36,345 nucleotides of DNA from Deltaproteobacteria bacterium (GCA_035063765.1 JAPSFT010000033.1:1-36345), one strand, 5' to 3'. Positions 11,401 to 19,878 are shown, counted from the first letter of the stretch. Numbers and translations are program-made. Notes: a model not told the origin generated them from the sequence alone.

Positions 11401-14400
11401 CCTGCTCGCCGGCAGGCTCGGCCGGCGCGACGAGGCCGTCGCGCTCCTGGAGTCCGCTCCGGCCGTCGGCGCCCATGCCGACGCCGACGCCGAGCGGCTG
11501 GCTGCGCTCTACACCGAATCCGGCCGGCACCACGAGCTGGCCGCGCTGGCCGATGCGCGCGCCGAGCTCGCCACCGACCCGCGGGAGCGGGCACGCTGGC
11601 GCCAGCGCCTCGGCGGCGCCCTGCACGCCACCGGCGATGCGCAGGGCGCCGAGCAGGCCTTCGAGGCGGTCCTCGCCGACGCGCCCGACGCCGACGACGC
11701 GCGCAGCGCGCTCTGCGAGCTGCTGCGCGCCCGGGGCGAGGCCGCGCGCCTCGCGCCGCAGCTCGAGCTCGCGCTGCGCCGCGCGGGAGCCCACGCCCCC
11801 GCCCTGCGCCGCGAGCTCGCCGAGCTCTACGAAGGTCCGCTCGCCGCGCCCGCCCGAGCCCTCGAGCACTGGCTCGCGCTGTGCCGCCTCGACCCGGGGG
11901 CCGGGGAGCCACGCGAGCGCGCGATCGCCCTCGCCTCCGGGCTCGGCCGGCTCGACGAGGCCGCTGCCCTGCTCGAGCAGGCCGCCTCGGATCCCGCCAC
12001 GGGGTCGGCGCGCGCGCGCTGCTGGTGGCGCTGCGCCGAGCTGCTCGCCGGCCCGCTCGGGCGGCCCGAGGAGGCGCTGCGCGCCTGGCGCGAGTCGCTG
12101 CTCCTCGAGCCCGAGCAGCCGGGCGTGCGTCACGCCCTGCGCCGCGCCCTCGAGGCGCTGGGCCGCCCCGAAGAGGCGCTCGCCGAGCTCCATGGCGAGT
12201 GGCGCAGCGCACGGGGCCACGCGCGCGCGGAGCTGGCCGCCCACGGCGCGGATCTCGCCGCCACGGCGCGACCCGAAGCGCTCGCGAGCTGGCTCGCGCG
12301 GCTGGTCGCCGAGGTTCCCGGCGATCCCGCCCTGTGGGAGGCGATCGCGGCCCTCCACCGCCGGACCGGGCGCCCCGCAGCGTGCGAGCGGGCGCTCGCG
12401 GAGGCTGCGCGCTGCGCCCCCGCGCCGGCCTGGCGGGCCGCGCTCCAGCGCGAACGCGCCGCCCTGCTCGCCGGAACGCTCGGGTCACCGGAAGGGGCGC
12501 GGCTCGCGTTCGAGGCCGCGCTCGCGGACGATCCGGGCGACCCCGGCCTGCTCGCGGAGCTCGACCGGCTGCACGCGACCGCCGGCCGCACGCGGGAGCG
12601 CCTGGAGGTGCTGCTCGCACGCATCGCCCACGCGCGCACGGCTTCGCTGCGGGCTGCGCTCGCGGCCGAAGCAGCGCCGCTTGCGAGCGCGCTCGGGGAG
12701 CTGGAGCCCGCTGCCGCGCTGTGGCGCACCGCGCTCGCGACCCCGACCGGACCGGAGCGCGCCGCGCGGCTCGCGCCGGCCAGCGACGCGTTCCGCGTCG
12801 CGCGCTGCGAAGAGGACTGGATCGCGCTCGCCGAGGAGGAGCTCGCCACCACCACGCTGCCCGCGGAGCGTGCCCGCGCGCTCCGCCGGGAGCTCGCCCG
12901 CGCCTGGTGGCGGCACGCCCGTCACGATCGCGCGCTCGCACACGCCCGCGCGCTGGCCGACGACCCGGAAGCGGCCGGCGAAGACCACCGGCTGCTGCTG
13001 GCGCTGCTGCGCGCCGAAGGCGACGCCGGCGAGCGGGCGCGACGGCTGCTCGCATGGGCGGGGCGTGCTCCCGAGGAAGCGGAGCGCTGCGCCGCCTGGA
13101 CCGAGCTCGCGCGGCTGCGCGAGGAGCGGCTCGGGCTGCCCGCGGCTGCTGCCGACGCGTGGCGCGAGCTCCTGCGCCTCGACCCCGACGCAGCCGAAGG
13201 CTGGAGCGGCCTGCGGCGCTGCGCCGAGCGCGCCCGCGACTGGCCCGAGCTGGCACGCGCTCTCGAAGCCGAGCTCGCCCGCGGCCTGGGATCGCCGGCC
13301 GAGCGGTGGCGGCGCCTCGGGCGGGTGCGCTGGCAGGCTCTCGGTGACGCCGCCGGCGCCGAGCAGGCGCTGCTCGCAGCGCGCGCGGCCGAGCCCGACG
13401 AGCTGACGGCGCTTCGCATGCTCCAGGAGATCATGCAGGCCACCGCCGCCTTCCCGCGCGCGCTCGCGCTCCTCGCCGAGGAGCTCGAGCTGCTCGGCGA
13501 CGCCGACCCGCCCCGCCGCCGCGCGCTGTGGCTGTCGATCGCTGCGATCGCGCACCGGCAGGCGCCGGATCCGGCCCGCGCGGCCGACGCCTACGGCGAA
13601 GCACACCGGCTCGGGACGCTCGGCGCCGACGACCTCGGGCGCTGGGCGGCCGTGCTCGCGACCGCCGGCGAGCGCGAACGCTGGTGCGAGATCTGCACGG
13701 CCTGGGTCGATCATCCCGACGCCCGTCCGGCCGCCGCCGACCTGCTGGCACTCGCCGAGGCGCTCGCCGAGCAGGGCCGGCGCGAGGATGCGGAGCAGCG
13801 GGCCGGCGCGGCGCTCGCGCTCGATCCCGCGCTCGCCGGCGCCTGGCGGCTGCGCGCCCGGCTTCGCGAGGCGGACGGCGACGACCCGGGCGCGGCCGAG
13901 GCGTGGCTGCGCGCGGCCGAACAGGAGACCGGGCTTGCCGCCGCCGAGGCGCTGGCGCGCGCGGCGGCCCTGCTCGAGGCGCGCGAGCCCCTACGCGCTC
14001 TCGGCGCGCTCGAGCGCGCCGCCGAGCACGCCCCCGACCACGCGCCCGCACAGGCAGCGCTCGCCCGGCTCGCCGAGCAGCACGACCGGCAGGAGCTCGC
14101 GCTGGCCGCGGCCACCCGCCTGCTCACCGCCGAACACGCGCTCGGGGAGCTGCCCGACACCGATCGTCTCGCCGCCCTGCTCGCGGGCGGCCGTGCTGCG
14201 CGCCGCCTCGAACGCTGGCCCTCGGCCTGGCAGCTCGGGGGGGAGGCGCTCGCCCTCGCGCCCGCCGCGCCCGATGCCCTGGCCGCGCACGGGCTCGCCG
14301 CCTTCCACCTCGGCGCCACCGGCGAATGCCAGCGCGATCTGGCGGCACGGCTGGCTCTTCCCGACCCGGACCCCGCGCGCAGCCGGCTCCTGGTGGCTCT

Positions 14401-15931
14401 CGCGCGCGCGCTCGAGACCAGCGGTGAGCTCGCCGCGGCGCTCGGCCGCCACGAGGAGGCCTTGCGGCTCGATCCGGCCCACGAGGACGCACACGCCGGG
14501 TGCCTGCGGGTGCTCGAACGACTCGGGCGGCGCAGCGAAGCGGCGGCCGCGCTGGCGGCCTGGGCGGTCCACACGCCGGACGCGGCGCGACGCGCCGAGC
14601 GCTACGTGCGCGCCGCGCGGCTGGCGCGGCTCGCGAGCTCCGATGCAGGGCGCGTCGAAGGCTGGCTGCGCGAGGCGCTCCGCGCCGAGCCCTCGCACGC
14701 GACCGCCTGGTACGAGCTCGTGACCGGCCTGTGGGACGAGGGCCGGCACGACGAGGCCTACACCGCTGCCACCGAAGGTGCGGAGAAGGTGGGCTCGACG
14801 AGCGTGCGCGCGCTGCTCGAGAGCGTGCGCGGCCGCGTGCTCGAGGCCCGCGAGGACGCCCCGGGTGCGCTGGCGGCCTACCGCGCCGCCCTCGCGGCCG
14901 ATCCCGAGGCACGCGAGGCCGCGCTCGCGGCCGCGCGGCTGCTGCGCGTCGCCGGCGACTGGAGCCAGGCGGCGGAGGTGCTGCGGCGCGCGATCGAGGG
15001 CCGCGGCGACCCGGCCGAGCGGGCCGAGCTGTGCCTCGAGCTGGGACGCCTGCTCTCGGGGCCCCTCGAGGACGTTCCCGGCGCGCTCGCCGCGTTCGAC
15101 CGCGCCCATGCGCTCACCCCGTCGCGGCTCGACGTCCGCGAGGCGCGCGCGGCCCTGCTCGCGCACCTGCCCGAGCGCAGCGGCGAGGCGCTCGAGGATC
15201 TCGCCGCCGTGCTCGACGCCCTGCCCTTGCGCGTCGAGGCGCTGCGACGAGCGACCCGGGTGCTCGCGGCCGGTGGCGACGAGCCCGGCGCGGCTCGCGG
15301 TCTCGCGCTCCTTCGAGCCCTCGGCGCCGCCTCGCCGCTCGAATCGGAGAGCGCGCCCACCCGCATGGACCTTGCCTGCGCGGCCGCGTTGCCCGTGCTC
15401 GACGCGCCCGGAGAGACGCTACGCGAGGCTGTCGCCGCCCTGGCGCCGCTGGCCGACCAGGCCGCCGTTGCGCCAGCGGGCACGGAGCCCGAGAGCGCGA
15501 GCGCAGCCGGGGGGGCCTGCGTGCCGCCAGCCCTCGACGCCTGGCGATCGGCGGCGCGAGACCTCGTGGGCGCGCCCGATCTGCTCGAGCTCGAGCCCTT
15601 CCGGCTGCGCGGGGCGCTCGAGGCGATGCTGGCGGAGGCCCGCGCCGGACGGCTCGGCCGCAAGGGCTCACGCGCGGTGCGCCGGCTCGACCCGAACGTG
15701 CTCGACCGCCTCGACCTCGGAGCGTGGCGGACGGCCCTGCGCGCGAGCGCCTGGGCGCGCGTCGCGGACCGGCTCGGTGGCGACCTGCGTGCCGTCCTGG
15801 CGGCGATCGCGGCCGAGCGCGGCGCGCCGCTCGACGAGGGGGCGGACCTGACGGTGTGGCTCGGCGAGGCGCCCGACGCGCTCGTGCTCCTGCGCGCGCT
15901 CGAGCGGGCCTGGCTCACCGCCGTGCGCTGA
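8408..15931 (+). CDS. Giant tetratricopeptide-repeat protein (~2,507 residues)
   Basis: One uninterrupted frame built almost wholly of helical TPR-like pairs. Typical units read A-W-x2-L/A-G-x2-L, A-x3-Y/A-x2-A-L and LDPxxxxA (for example LAVYEAAHQAAPEEPEWLD, YQMAFDLDPGHPQALAAL and RHEEALRLDPAHEDAHAG). There is no signal peptide, membrane segment or catalytic motif, so it is probably a cytoplasmic scaffold. About the last 100 residues (from EAMLAEARAGRLG) lose the repeat pattern and form a separate C-terminal segment with a conserved-looking KGSRAVRRLDPNVLDRLD stretch. The start is uncertain. TTG at 8408 follows GGAGAGGG by 10 nt and begins the first helical residues. In-frame codons up to 8318 would add 30 unstructured residues. 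It stands alone, divergent from ntrYX and convergent with lpxC. Large TPR proteins of this type are common in deltaproteobacteria. No specific function can be assigned. Confidence 0.88.
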   Translation: MTTPLERLRERFASDPADRATFEALEEHLFLQGDWSALVPIYERHLAATAATRPAIDGARLLYRMGHALDEAGLDPERAERCHRQALEIDPRFAPALRRLRGRCAASGRWQEALALAMREAVGVSRPTERAALLAEVGEGALRGGEPALAAEAFEQALAADAGSQRAWLGIGEALERAGRLEEAAQRWQQALSLALGEGRERVRAWRELGRLLADGLGDPARALAVYEAAHQAAPEEPEWLDAMAGVLRALGRGDALAALAERRLALAGDAPARAAIALDAGRALLASGADPGAARAWLQRAADFVESGDVHLALAEAAGRAGDTGGRTWHLERAMELGAEIPSWADLGLGGEPPEPPSDALLARLRDAAAERPTDPDALAAYADALEAGHHELERIEVLERLAALAGDPAERIEHLLQLGALHETLDDVAAAGSAYQMAFDLDPGHPQALAALERTLRKLERPAALLATYARAAERAAPVRRAELLCAAGVLQAEGVDPVAANASFAAALAADPGCAAAHDGAARTAAGTDDETLLAAWIAEAPRAGLARLEVLAPELTRRLDALGRGEEALPALRRHAALSPAPREALERLARQLEDLGDTDELSLVLERLDDLLAGAARGANQRRLGWLHAAEGRADAALDAWRAALRHDPSDLASLEALLDAFAEAERFEDALALLDELGTPAGSRSIALRRARALDRGGRPAEAAHAWRELHREGERSEEVLEGWERSARAAGDPELLADALRERAARTSEGDARTRIELERARLLDAALDRPDEARRAWEALADAALPPAAAEEVERRLDALLERTGDYPALCERLEARAEHSTAGPGWLLHMRIADLAEARLGDIGRARRHLEMAIGVAPEHPGPWHRLAALYDEESQPAECLRAFEGELSALANAGDDPELHARRLALHAQAARVATEQLGDGERAADHWRRVLALAPGDPVAGEGLLAHCEANDRFDEAAALLRERLERLGDRPPDAERAADLRRRLADLLAGRLGRRDEAVALLESAPAVGAHADADAERLAALYTESGRHHELAALADARAELATDPRERARWRQRLGGALHATGDAQGAEQAFEAVLADAPDADDARSALCELLRARGEAARLAPQLELALRRAGAHAPALRRELAELYEGPLAAPARALEHWLALCRLDPGAGEPRERAIALASGLGRLDEAAALLEQAASDPATGSARARCWWRCAELLAGPLGRPEEALRAWRESLLLEPEQPGVRHALRRALEALGRPEEALAELHGEWRSARGHARAELAAHGADLAATARPEALASWLARLVAEVPGDPALWEAIAALHRRTGRPAACERALAEAARCAPAPAWRAALQRERAALLAGTLGSPEGARLAFEAALADDPGDPGLLAELDRLHATAGRTRERLEVLLARIAHARTASLRAALAAEAAPLASALGELEPAAALWRTALATPTGPERAARLAPASDAFRVARCEEDWIALAEEELATTTLPAERARALRRELARAWWRHARHDRALAHARALADDPEAAGEDHRLLLALLRAEGDAGERARRLLAWAGRAPEEAERCAAWTELARLREERLGLPAAAADAWRELLRLDPDAAEGWSGLRRCAERARDWPELARALEAELARGLGSPAERWRRLGRVRWQALGDAAGAEQALLAARAAEPDELTALRMLQEIMQATAAFPRALALLAEELELLGDADPPRRRALWLSIAAIAHRQAPDPARAADAYGEAHRLGTLGADDLGRWAAVLATAGERERWCEICTAWVDHPDARPAAADLLALAEALAEQGRREDAEQRAGAALALDPALAGAWRLRARLREADGDDPGAAEAWLRAAEQETGLAAAEALARAAALLEAREPLRALGALERAAEHAPDHAPAQAALARLAEQHDRQELALAAATRLLTAEHALGELPDTDRLAALLAGGRAARRLERWPSAWQLGGEALALAPAAPDALAAHGLAAFHLGATGECQRDLAARLALPDPDPARSRLLVALARALETSGELAAALGRHEEALRLDPAHEDAHAGCLRVLERLGRRSEAAAALAAWAVHTPDAARRAERYVRAARLARLASSDAGRVEGWLREALRAEPSHATAWYELVTGLWDEGRHDEAYTAATEGAEKVGSTSVRALLESVRGRVLEAREDAPGALAAYRAALAADPEAREAALAAARLLRVAGDWSQAAEVLRRAIEGRGDPAERAELCLELGRLLSGPLEDVPGALAAFDRAHALTPSRLDVREARAALLAHLPERSGEALEDLAAVLDALPLRVEALRRATRVLAAGGDEPGAARGLALLRALGAASPLESESAPTRMDLACAAALPVLDAPGETLREAVAALAPLADQAAVAPAGTEPESASAAGGACVPPALDAWRSAARDLVGAPDLLELEPFRLRGALEAMLAEARAGRLGRKGSRAVRRLDPNVLDRLDLGAWRTALRASAWARVADRLGGDLRAVLAAIAAERGAPLDEGADLTVWLGEAPDALVLLRALERAWLTAVR

Positions 15932-15974
15932 GCGGGTTGCCGGGAACCCTCGCCCGCGGAGCGTTCGAGCCCGG

Positions 15975-15996
15975 CCGGGGTGCGGAAGAACCCCGG
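15975..15996. terminator. Hairpin between convergent TPR gene and lpxC
   Basis: A 7-bp inverted repeat, CCGGGGT / ACCCCGG with an 8-nt loop, sits in the 77-nt gap between the two convergent stop codons. It could serve both strands. Neither side has a T tract, so it is at best a weak or Rho-assisted terminator. Confidence 0.35.
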
Positions 15997-16008
15997 ACCG
16001 GCGCCAGG

Positions 16009-16905
16009 CTAGGGGGTCGAGACGGCCAGGGCGGGCGCGTGGGTCGTTCGGAACGCCCCGCTCACGTGCTCGCGGGCTTCCGCGCTGGCCAGCGCCGCGA
16101 CGAGTCGCTGGTGGAGCGCGTGGCCGCCGCGCTCGACCCGGACGTGGCCCTGCACGCGCGCCCCGAGCAGGGCAAGGTCGCCGACCAGGTCGAGTACCTT
16201 GTGCCGCACGAACTCGTCGGGGAAGCGCAGGCCGCCGCGGTTCAGGACGCGGTCGGCACCCAGGACGACCGTGTTCTCGAGCGATGCGCCGCGCGCGCGG
16301 CCGGCGCGCCAGAGCGCGGCGACCTGCTCGGCGAAGCCGAAGGTGCGGGCGCGCGCGAGCTCGTGCTCGAAGCGACCCTCGTCGAGGGAGAGGTCGCGCA
16401 GCTTCTGGCGGCCGACCAGCGGATGCTCGAAGTCGATCGCATAGCTGATGCGCAGCTCGCGGGCCGGCTCGATGCGGATCGAGCGGTTGCCGTCGCGGAT
16501 CTCGAGCGGGCGCCGGACGCGCAGCACCCGGCGCAGCGCCGCCTGCTCGAAGACGCCGGCGGCCCGGAGCAGGAGCACGAAGGAGGCTGCGCTGCCGTCC
16601 ATGCCCGGCACTTCGGGCCCGTCCACCTCGACGCGCACGTTGTCGATGCCGAGGCCGTAGAAGGCGGCGAGCAGGTGCTCGACCGTGTCGACGGTCGTGT
16701 CGCCGCGCCCGAGGGTGGTGGCGAGGTGGGTCCGGCTCAGGGCGGCCGGGGTCGCGGGGATCTCGACCGGGTGGGCGAGATCGGTGCGGACGAACACGAT
16801 GCCGCTGCCGGCCCGGGCGGGGTGCAGCGTGAGCTCGACCGGCTTGCCGGTGTGGAGCCCGATCCCGGCGCACGAGACCTTCTCCGCGATCGTTCGCTGC
16901 TGCAA
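16009..16905 (-). CDS. lpxC: UDP-3-O-acyl-N-acetylglucosamine deacetylase (LpxC)
   Basis: Zinc deacetylase that catalyses the committed step of lipid A synthesis, on the cytoplasmic side of the inner membrane. The protein is 298 residues, the normal length. Visible sites are QQRTIAEKVSCAGIGLHTGK at the N-terminus, Glu76-His77 in TVEHLLAA (general base and zinc ligand), His235 and Asp239 in HKVLDLVGD (zinc ligands), and the catalytic His262 in GGHAL. I chose the TTG at 16905 because GGGGGGGAG lies 6 nt upstream and the family begins exactly here. An in-frame ATG at 17115 would add 70 residues with no similarity to LpxC. The gene follows the TPR-kinase on the same strand after 318 nt. It is essential in most Gram-negatives, so it indicates an LPS-bearing outer membrane. 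Confidence 0.96.
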   Translation of the reverse strand: MQQRTIAEKVSCAGIGLHTGKPVELTLHPARAGSGIVFVRTDLAHPVEIPATPAALSRTHLATTLGRGDTTVDTVEHLLAAFYGLGIDNVRVEVDGPEVPGMDGSAASFVLLLRAAGVFEQAALRRVLRVRRPLEIRDGNRSIRIEPARELRISYAIDFEHPLVGRQKLRDLSLDEGRFEHELARARTFGFAEQVAALWRAGRARGASLENTVVLGADRVLNRGGLRFPDEFVRHKVLDLVGDLALLGARVQGHVRVERGGHALHQRLVAALASAEAREHVSGAFRTTHAPALAVSTP

Positions 16906-17103
16906 GAGACGCTCCCCCCCCGAGGTGCAGAGGCGAGTCCTGGCTCGGCCCCGGCGTGACGGAAAGCAATGGGCGTGCCACCAAGGGCGGAACGCCAGCT
17001 CCGGAACAGAAATAAAAAACCCAGCCGGAGTGAGCAGTTGGAACGCAGTAGGCGGAGCTGTGGTCGATCGGGGAAGACCCAGGAGGAGCCGATCGAGCCA
17101 AAG

Positions 17104-17144
17104 GCGTGACGACATGATTACGGTCGTGACGAGATCGTCACGAT
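17104..17144. promoter_or_regulatory. Operator-like cluster of three CGTGACGA motifs
   Basis: CGTGACGA occurs at 17105-17112 and 17125-17132, and in inverted orientation at 17135-17142. The last two form a near-perfect palindrome, TCGTGACGA-GA-TCGTCACGA (17124-17143). The 2-nt centre is too small for an RNA hairpin loop without melting the inner pairs, which favours a protein-binding site on DNA. It lies 80-120 nt after the kinase stop and about 200 nt before lpxC. Confidence 0.45.
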
Positions 17145-17162
17145 CTCCTGGCTAGCCCCCCG

Positions 17163-17178
17163 GGAACGACCCCGTTCC
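17163..17178 (-). terminator. Short hairpin after the TPR-kinase gene
   Basis: GGAACG-ACCC-CGTTCC is a 6-bp stem with a 4-nt loop, 45-60 nt downstream of the kinase stop on the minus strand. Next to it is the perfect 12-bp palindrome GGCCCCGGGGCC (17182-17193). There is no T tract, so intrinsic termination is uncertain. Confidence 0.3.
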
Positions 17179-17223
17179 TGTGGCCCCGGGGCCCGGGCGG
17201 CCGACGGTCCGGCGCCCTGTCGC

Positions 17224-19878
17224 TCAGGTCTGGGCGCCCGGCCGGCCGCGTCCCACCGCGGCTCGCACCTCCGCGAGGATGTCCCGGGCCGACTGGTAGC
17301 GCTCGGCCGGATCCTTGCGCAGGCAGCGGGCGATGATCTCCGCGAGCAGCGTGGGAACCTCGGGGTGGATCTCGCGGGGGTCCGGCGGCGGGGTGTGGAC
17401 GTGGTGGTAGGGGATGTTGCCCTCCGTGAAGGGCAGCCGCCCGGTGGCGAGCTCGAAGACGGTGACGCCCAGCGAGTAGAGATCGGTGCGATGGTCGACG
17501 TTGCGCCCGAGGGTCTGCTCGGGGCTCATGTAGTACGGCGTACCGGACACCAGCGTCGTGTGGTTGCGCACCTCTTCGACGACCTTGGCGAGCCCGAAGT
17601 CCATGATCTTGGCCTTGCGGTCGCGGGTCCACATCGTGTTCGCGGTCTTGATGTCGCGGTGCACGATCTTCTTCTCGTGCGCGTAGGCGAGCGCCTCGCA
17701 CATCTGCACCAGCACGTGCAGCACGCCGCCCGGCGCGATCGCCCCGCGCCGGCGCACGATCTCCTTCAGCGTGTTGCCGTCCACGTACTCCATCGCGATG
17801 TAGTAGCGGCGGTCCTGCTCGCCCGCGTCGTACACCGTCACGATGTTCGGGTGGTTGAGCTGCGCAGCGCTCTTGGCCTCGCGCAGGAAATTCTTGAGCG
17901 CCTGCGGGTTCTCCTCGAGCGCGGCGGGCAGCACCTTGAAGGCGACCACCCGGTCGAGGACCGTGTCATTGGCCTTGTAGACGATGCCCATCCCGCCGCG
18001 CCCGAGCTCGGAGAGGATCTGATAGCGGGCCACCGGGCCCTTGCGCGCGGTCACCGAGAGCGGCGCCTCCTCCACCGCCGCCGCCTCGGCGGCGCCGTCC
18101 TGCGCGAGCCGCTCCTTGGCGGCCTGGAGGCGCGCCCCGGCGTCCTCGAAGTGGTAGTCGCAGGCGAGGATCTTCTCGTACAGGTCGGCGGCCTCGCGCA
18201 GCTCGCCGTGGCTCTCGTAGGCCTGCGCGAGCGCGTAGTACAGGCGCAGGTTGTGGCGATCGAGGTCCCCGGTTCCGACCGCCTGGCGCAGCTTCTTGAT
18301 CGCGAGCGAGAGCTGGCCGCGGCGCTGGAAGATCTCGCCGAGCACCGCGGAGGCGAGCGCGAAGTCGGGGCTCGAGGCCGGGATCTGCTGGAGGACCTTG
18401 ATCGCCTCCTCGTCGGCGCCCTGCGCGTGATAGGCCTCACCCGCCGCGAAGTGGCGTCCGGCCTGGACCAGCGCGTGCGCCTGGCGGGCGGCGTCGCCGG
18501 CCTCTGCCCAGCAGGAGGCGGCCTCGTCCCAGCGCGAGGCCTTCTCGAAGCACTGTGCGGCGTGGCCGGGGTGGCCGGCCAGCCGGAACATCTCGGCCGC
18601 CTGCACCCGGTCGTTCGCCTTGTCGTAGGCCTGGGCGGCGCGCGCGTAGTCCTCGAGCTTGCGATACACGTCGCCGGCCGCGAAGAACTCGCCGGCGAGC
18701 TCCAGATGGTGGGCGGCCTCCGCGTCCTCGCCGCGCGCGCGGTGGTACTCGCCGAGGATCCGGGCGGCGTTCTGCGCGTCGCCGAGCTGCTGCAGCGCCT
18801 CGGCGGCGCGCACCGGCTGGCTGCCCTGGAGGAACAGCTCGGCCGCGCGCTCGAGATCCCCCTTGCGCAGCCGCACCTCGGCCGCGGCCACGTGGCAGCC
18901 GCCCTTCTCGAGCACCTCGGCCGACTTGTCGAGCAGGCCGGCCTGGTCGTAGAGGCGCCCGGCCTGGAGCACGAGCGTCTGCAGCTCGCGCTGCTCGCGC
19001 GGGTTCTGCCCGGTGCCGGTGCGGGTGCGCTCCTCGAGGATCACCTCCTCGAGCGACTCGGCCGCCTGTTTCCAGGACTGGCAGCGGATGTAGGCGCGCG
19101 CCGCCTGGCGCTCGAAGCCCGCCTCGCGGTAGCAGTCGCCGGCGCGCCGGTGGTCCCCGGCCTTCTCGAACATCTCCGCCGCGACGCTCATCCGGCGCGC
19201 CGCGAGGAAGCTCTCCGCCGCCCGCCGGTGCTCGCCCTGGGCGGCGAGGATCGTGCCGGCGGTGTCGTGGTCGCCGGCCTTCAGGTGCAGCTCGGCGGCC
19301 TCGAGGAAGCGGTTCTGGTCGTGGCGGATGCCGGCGGCGCGCACGAAGTCACCAGCCTCGACGAAGAGCTCTGCCGCCCGGTCGAGCAGGCCGGCGTCGA
19401 AGCAGAGCTCCGCGGCCTCCTGGGGCAGGCCCTTCTTCGCCATCGCCAGCGCCTGGCGCTCGAGCTTGCGGCCGGTCCGGCGGTCGAGCGCGGGCTCGAG
19501 CTCCGGCGCGCGGCCCCGGGCCGCAGCCCCCTTCGCGCTCCCTCCGCGGCCGTGCGGGGCGCTCGCGTCGCGGCGCCGCGCGACCAGGAGCACGCCGATC
19601 GCGAGCCCCGTGCCGGCCCCGACCAGCGCGAAGGGCGTCCAGCCGCGCAGTGCCTCGGGCGGGAGCATCGACTGGCCGGCGAGCCCTTCGATCCGGCGGC
19701 GATGCTCGCGGAGCTGCGGGTCGCTGGCGCTGCGCTGGAGGAGCACGCCGACCGCCCCCGCGCCGATCAGGACCAGCGCGAGCAGCAGGAAGAGCAGACG
19801 CAGCGTCGACGCGATCACCCTGTCGCTCCTCGCACTCCGGCCGGCCGCGGCGACCGGGGCCGTGGTCCCCGGACGCAC
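17224..19878 (-). CDS. Membrane-anchored Ser/Thr protein kinase with N-terminal TPR-like repeats
   Basis: An 884-residue protein. Two hydrophobic segments near the N-terminus (about 22-48 and 81-101) suggest membrane anchoring. Residues about 135-590 are short helical repeats of the form AAELFxxAGDxxRAA, resembling TPR/SEL-type units. The kinase domain (about 614-875) is at the C-terminus: glycine loop GRGGMG, VAFK with Lys648, HRDIKTAN with catalytic Asp742, DFG, and SPEQ in place of APE. All catalytic residues are present. Bacterial kinases of this class more often have the kinase domain first and the sensor last, so the order is reversed. The GTG at 19878 has GGGAG 8 nt upstream. The GTG at 19818 has AGGAG 7 nt upstream and would start right at the first membrane segment; either is possible. 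It follows ruvB by 59 nt and precedes lpxC. Substrates are unknown. Confidence 0.9.
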   Translation of the reverse strand: MRPGTTAPVAAAGRSARSDRVIASTLRLLFLLLALVLIGAGAVGVLLQRSASDPQLREHRRRIEGLAGQSMLPPEALRGWTPFALVGAGTGLAIGVLLVARRRDASAPHGRGGSAKGAAARGRAPELEPALDRRTGRKLERQALAMAKKGLPQEAAELCFDAGLLDRAAELFVEAGDFVRAAGIRHDQNRFLEAAELHLKAGDHDTAGTILAAQGEHRRAAESFLAARRMSVAAEMFEKAGDHRRAGDCYREAGFERQAARAYIRCQSWKQAAESLEEVILEERTRTGTGQNPREQRELQTLVLQAGRLYDQAGLLDKSAEVLEKGGCHVAAAEVRLRKGDLERAAELFLQGSQPVRAAEALQQLGDAQNAARILGEYHRARGEDAEAAHHLELAGEFFAAGDVYRKLEDYARAAQAYDKANDRVQAAEMFRLAGHPGHAAQCFEKASRWDEAASCWAEAGDAARQAHALVQAGRHFAAGEAYHAQGADEEAIKVLQQIPASSPDFALASAVLGEIFQRRGQLSLAIKKLRQAVGTGDLDRHNLRLYYALAQAYESHGELREAADLYEKILACDYHFEDAGARLQAAKERLAQDGAAEAAAVEEAPLSVTARKGPVARYQILSELGRGGMGIVYKANDTVLDRVVAFKVLPAALEENPQALKNFLREAKSAAQLNHPNIVTVYDAGEQDRRYYIAMEYVDGNTLKEIVRRRGAIAPGGVLHVLVQMCEALAYAHEKKIVHRDIKTANTMWTRDRKAKIMDFGLAKVVEEVRNHTTLVSGTPYYMSPEQTLGRNVDHRTDLYSLGVTVFELATGRLPFTEGNIPYHHVHTPPPDPREIHPEVPTLLAEIIARCLRKDPAERYQSARDILAEVRAAVGRGRPGAQT

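Larger units (their letters stand above)
16906..17223 (-). other. 318-nt gene-free region upstream of lpxC
   Basis: No supportable gene. Read on the minus strand from the kinase stop, it holds a GC-rich part with the 12-bp palindrome at 17182-17193 and a tetraloop hairpin (17163-17178), then a cluster of CGTGACGA motifs (17104-17144). Next comes an AT-rich island containing TTTTTTATTT (complement of 17009-17020), flanked by CTCCGG (16999-17004) and CCGGAG (17025-17030), and finally the lpxC Shine-Dalgarno sequence. A further CGTGACGG lies at 16955. The AT-rich island is about 110 nt before lpxC and is where I would expect a promoter, but I cannot identify a convincing -35/-10 pair. Confidence 0.5.

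Noticed and set aside
8153-12358. Very long open frame on the minus strand extending ntrY upstream, antisense to the TPR gene
   Set aside because: In DNA this GC-rich, frames opposite real genes are often open because stop codons are rare. The extension shows no domains, whereas the plus-strand frame has regular TPR units.
17009-17020. T-run on the minus strand as an intrinsic terminator
   Set aside because: No stable stem lies immediately before the T-run; the flanking repeat encloses it instead.
16906-17115. Upstream extension of LpxC to an ATG at 17115
   Set aside because: The extra 70 residues match nothing in LpxC, and the TTG at 16905 has a strong Shine-Dalgarno sequence exactly where the family starts.
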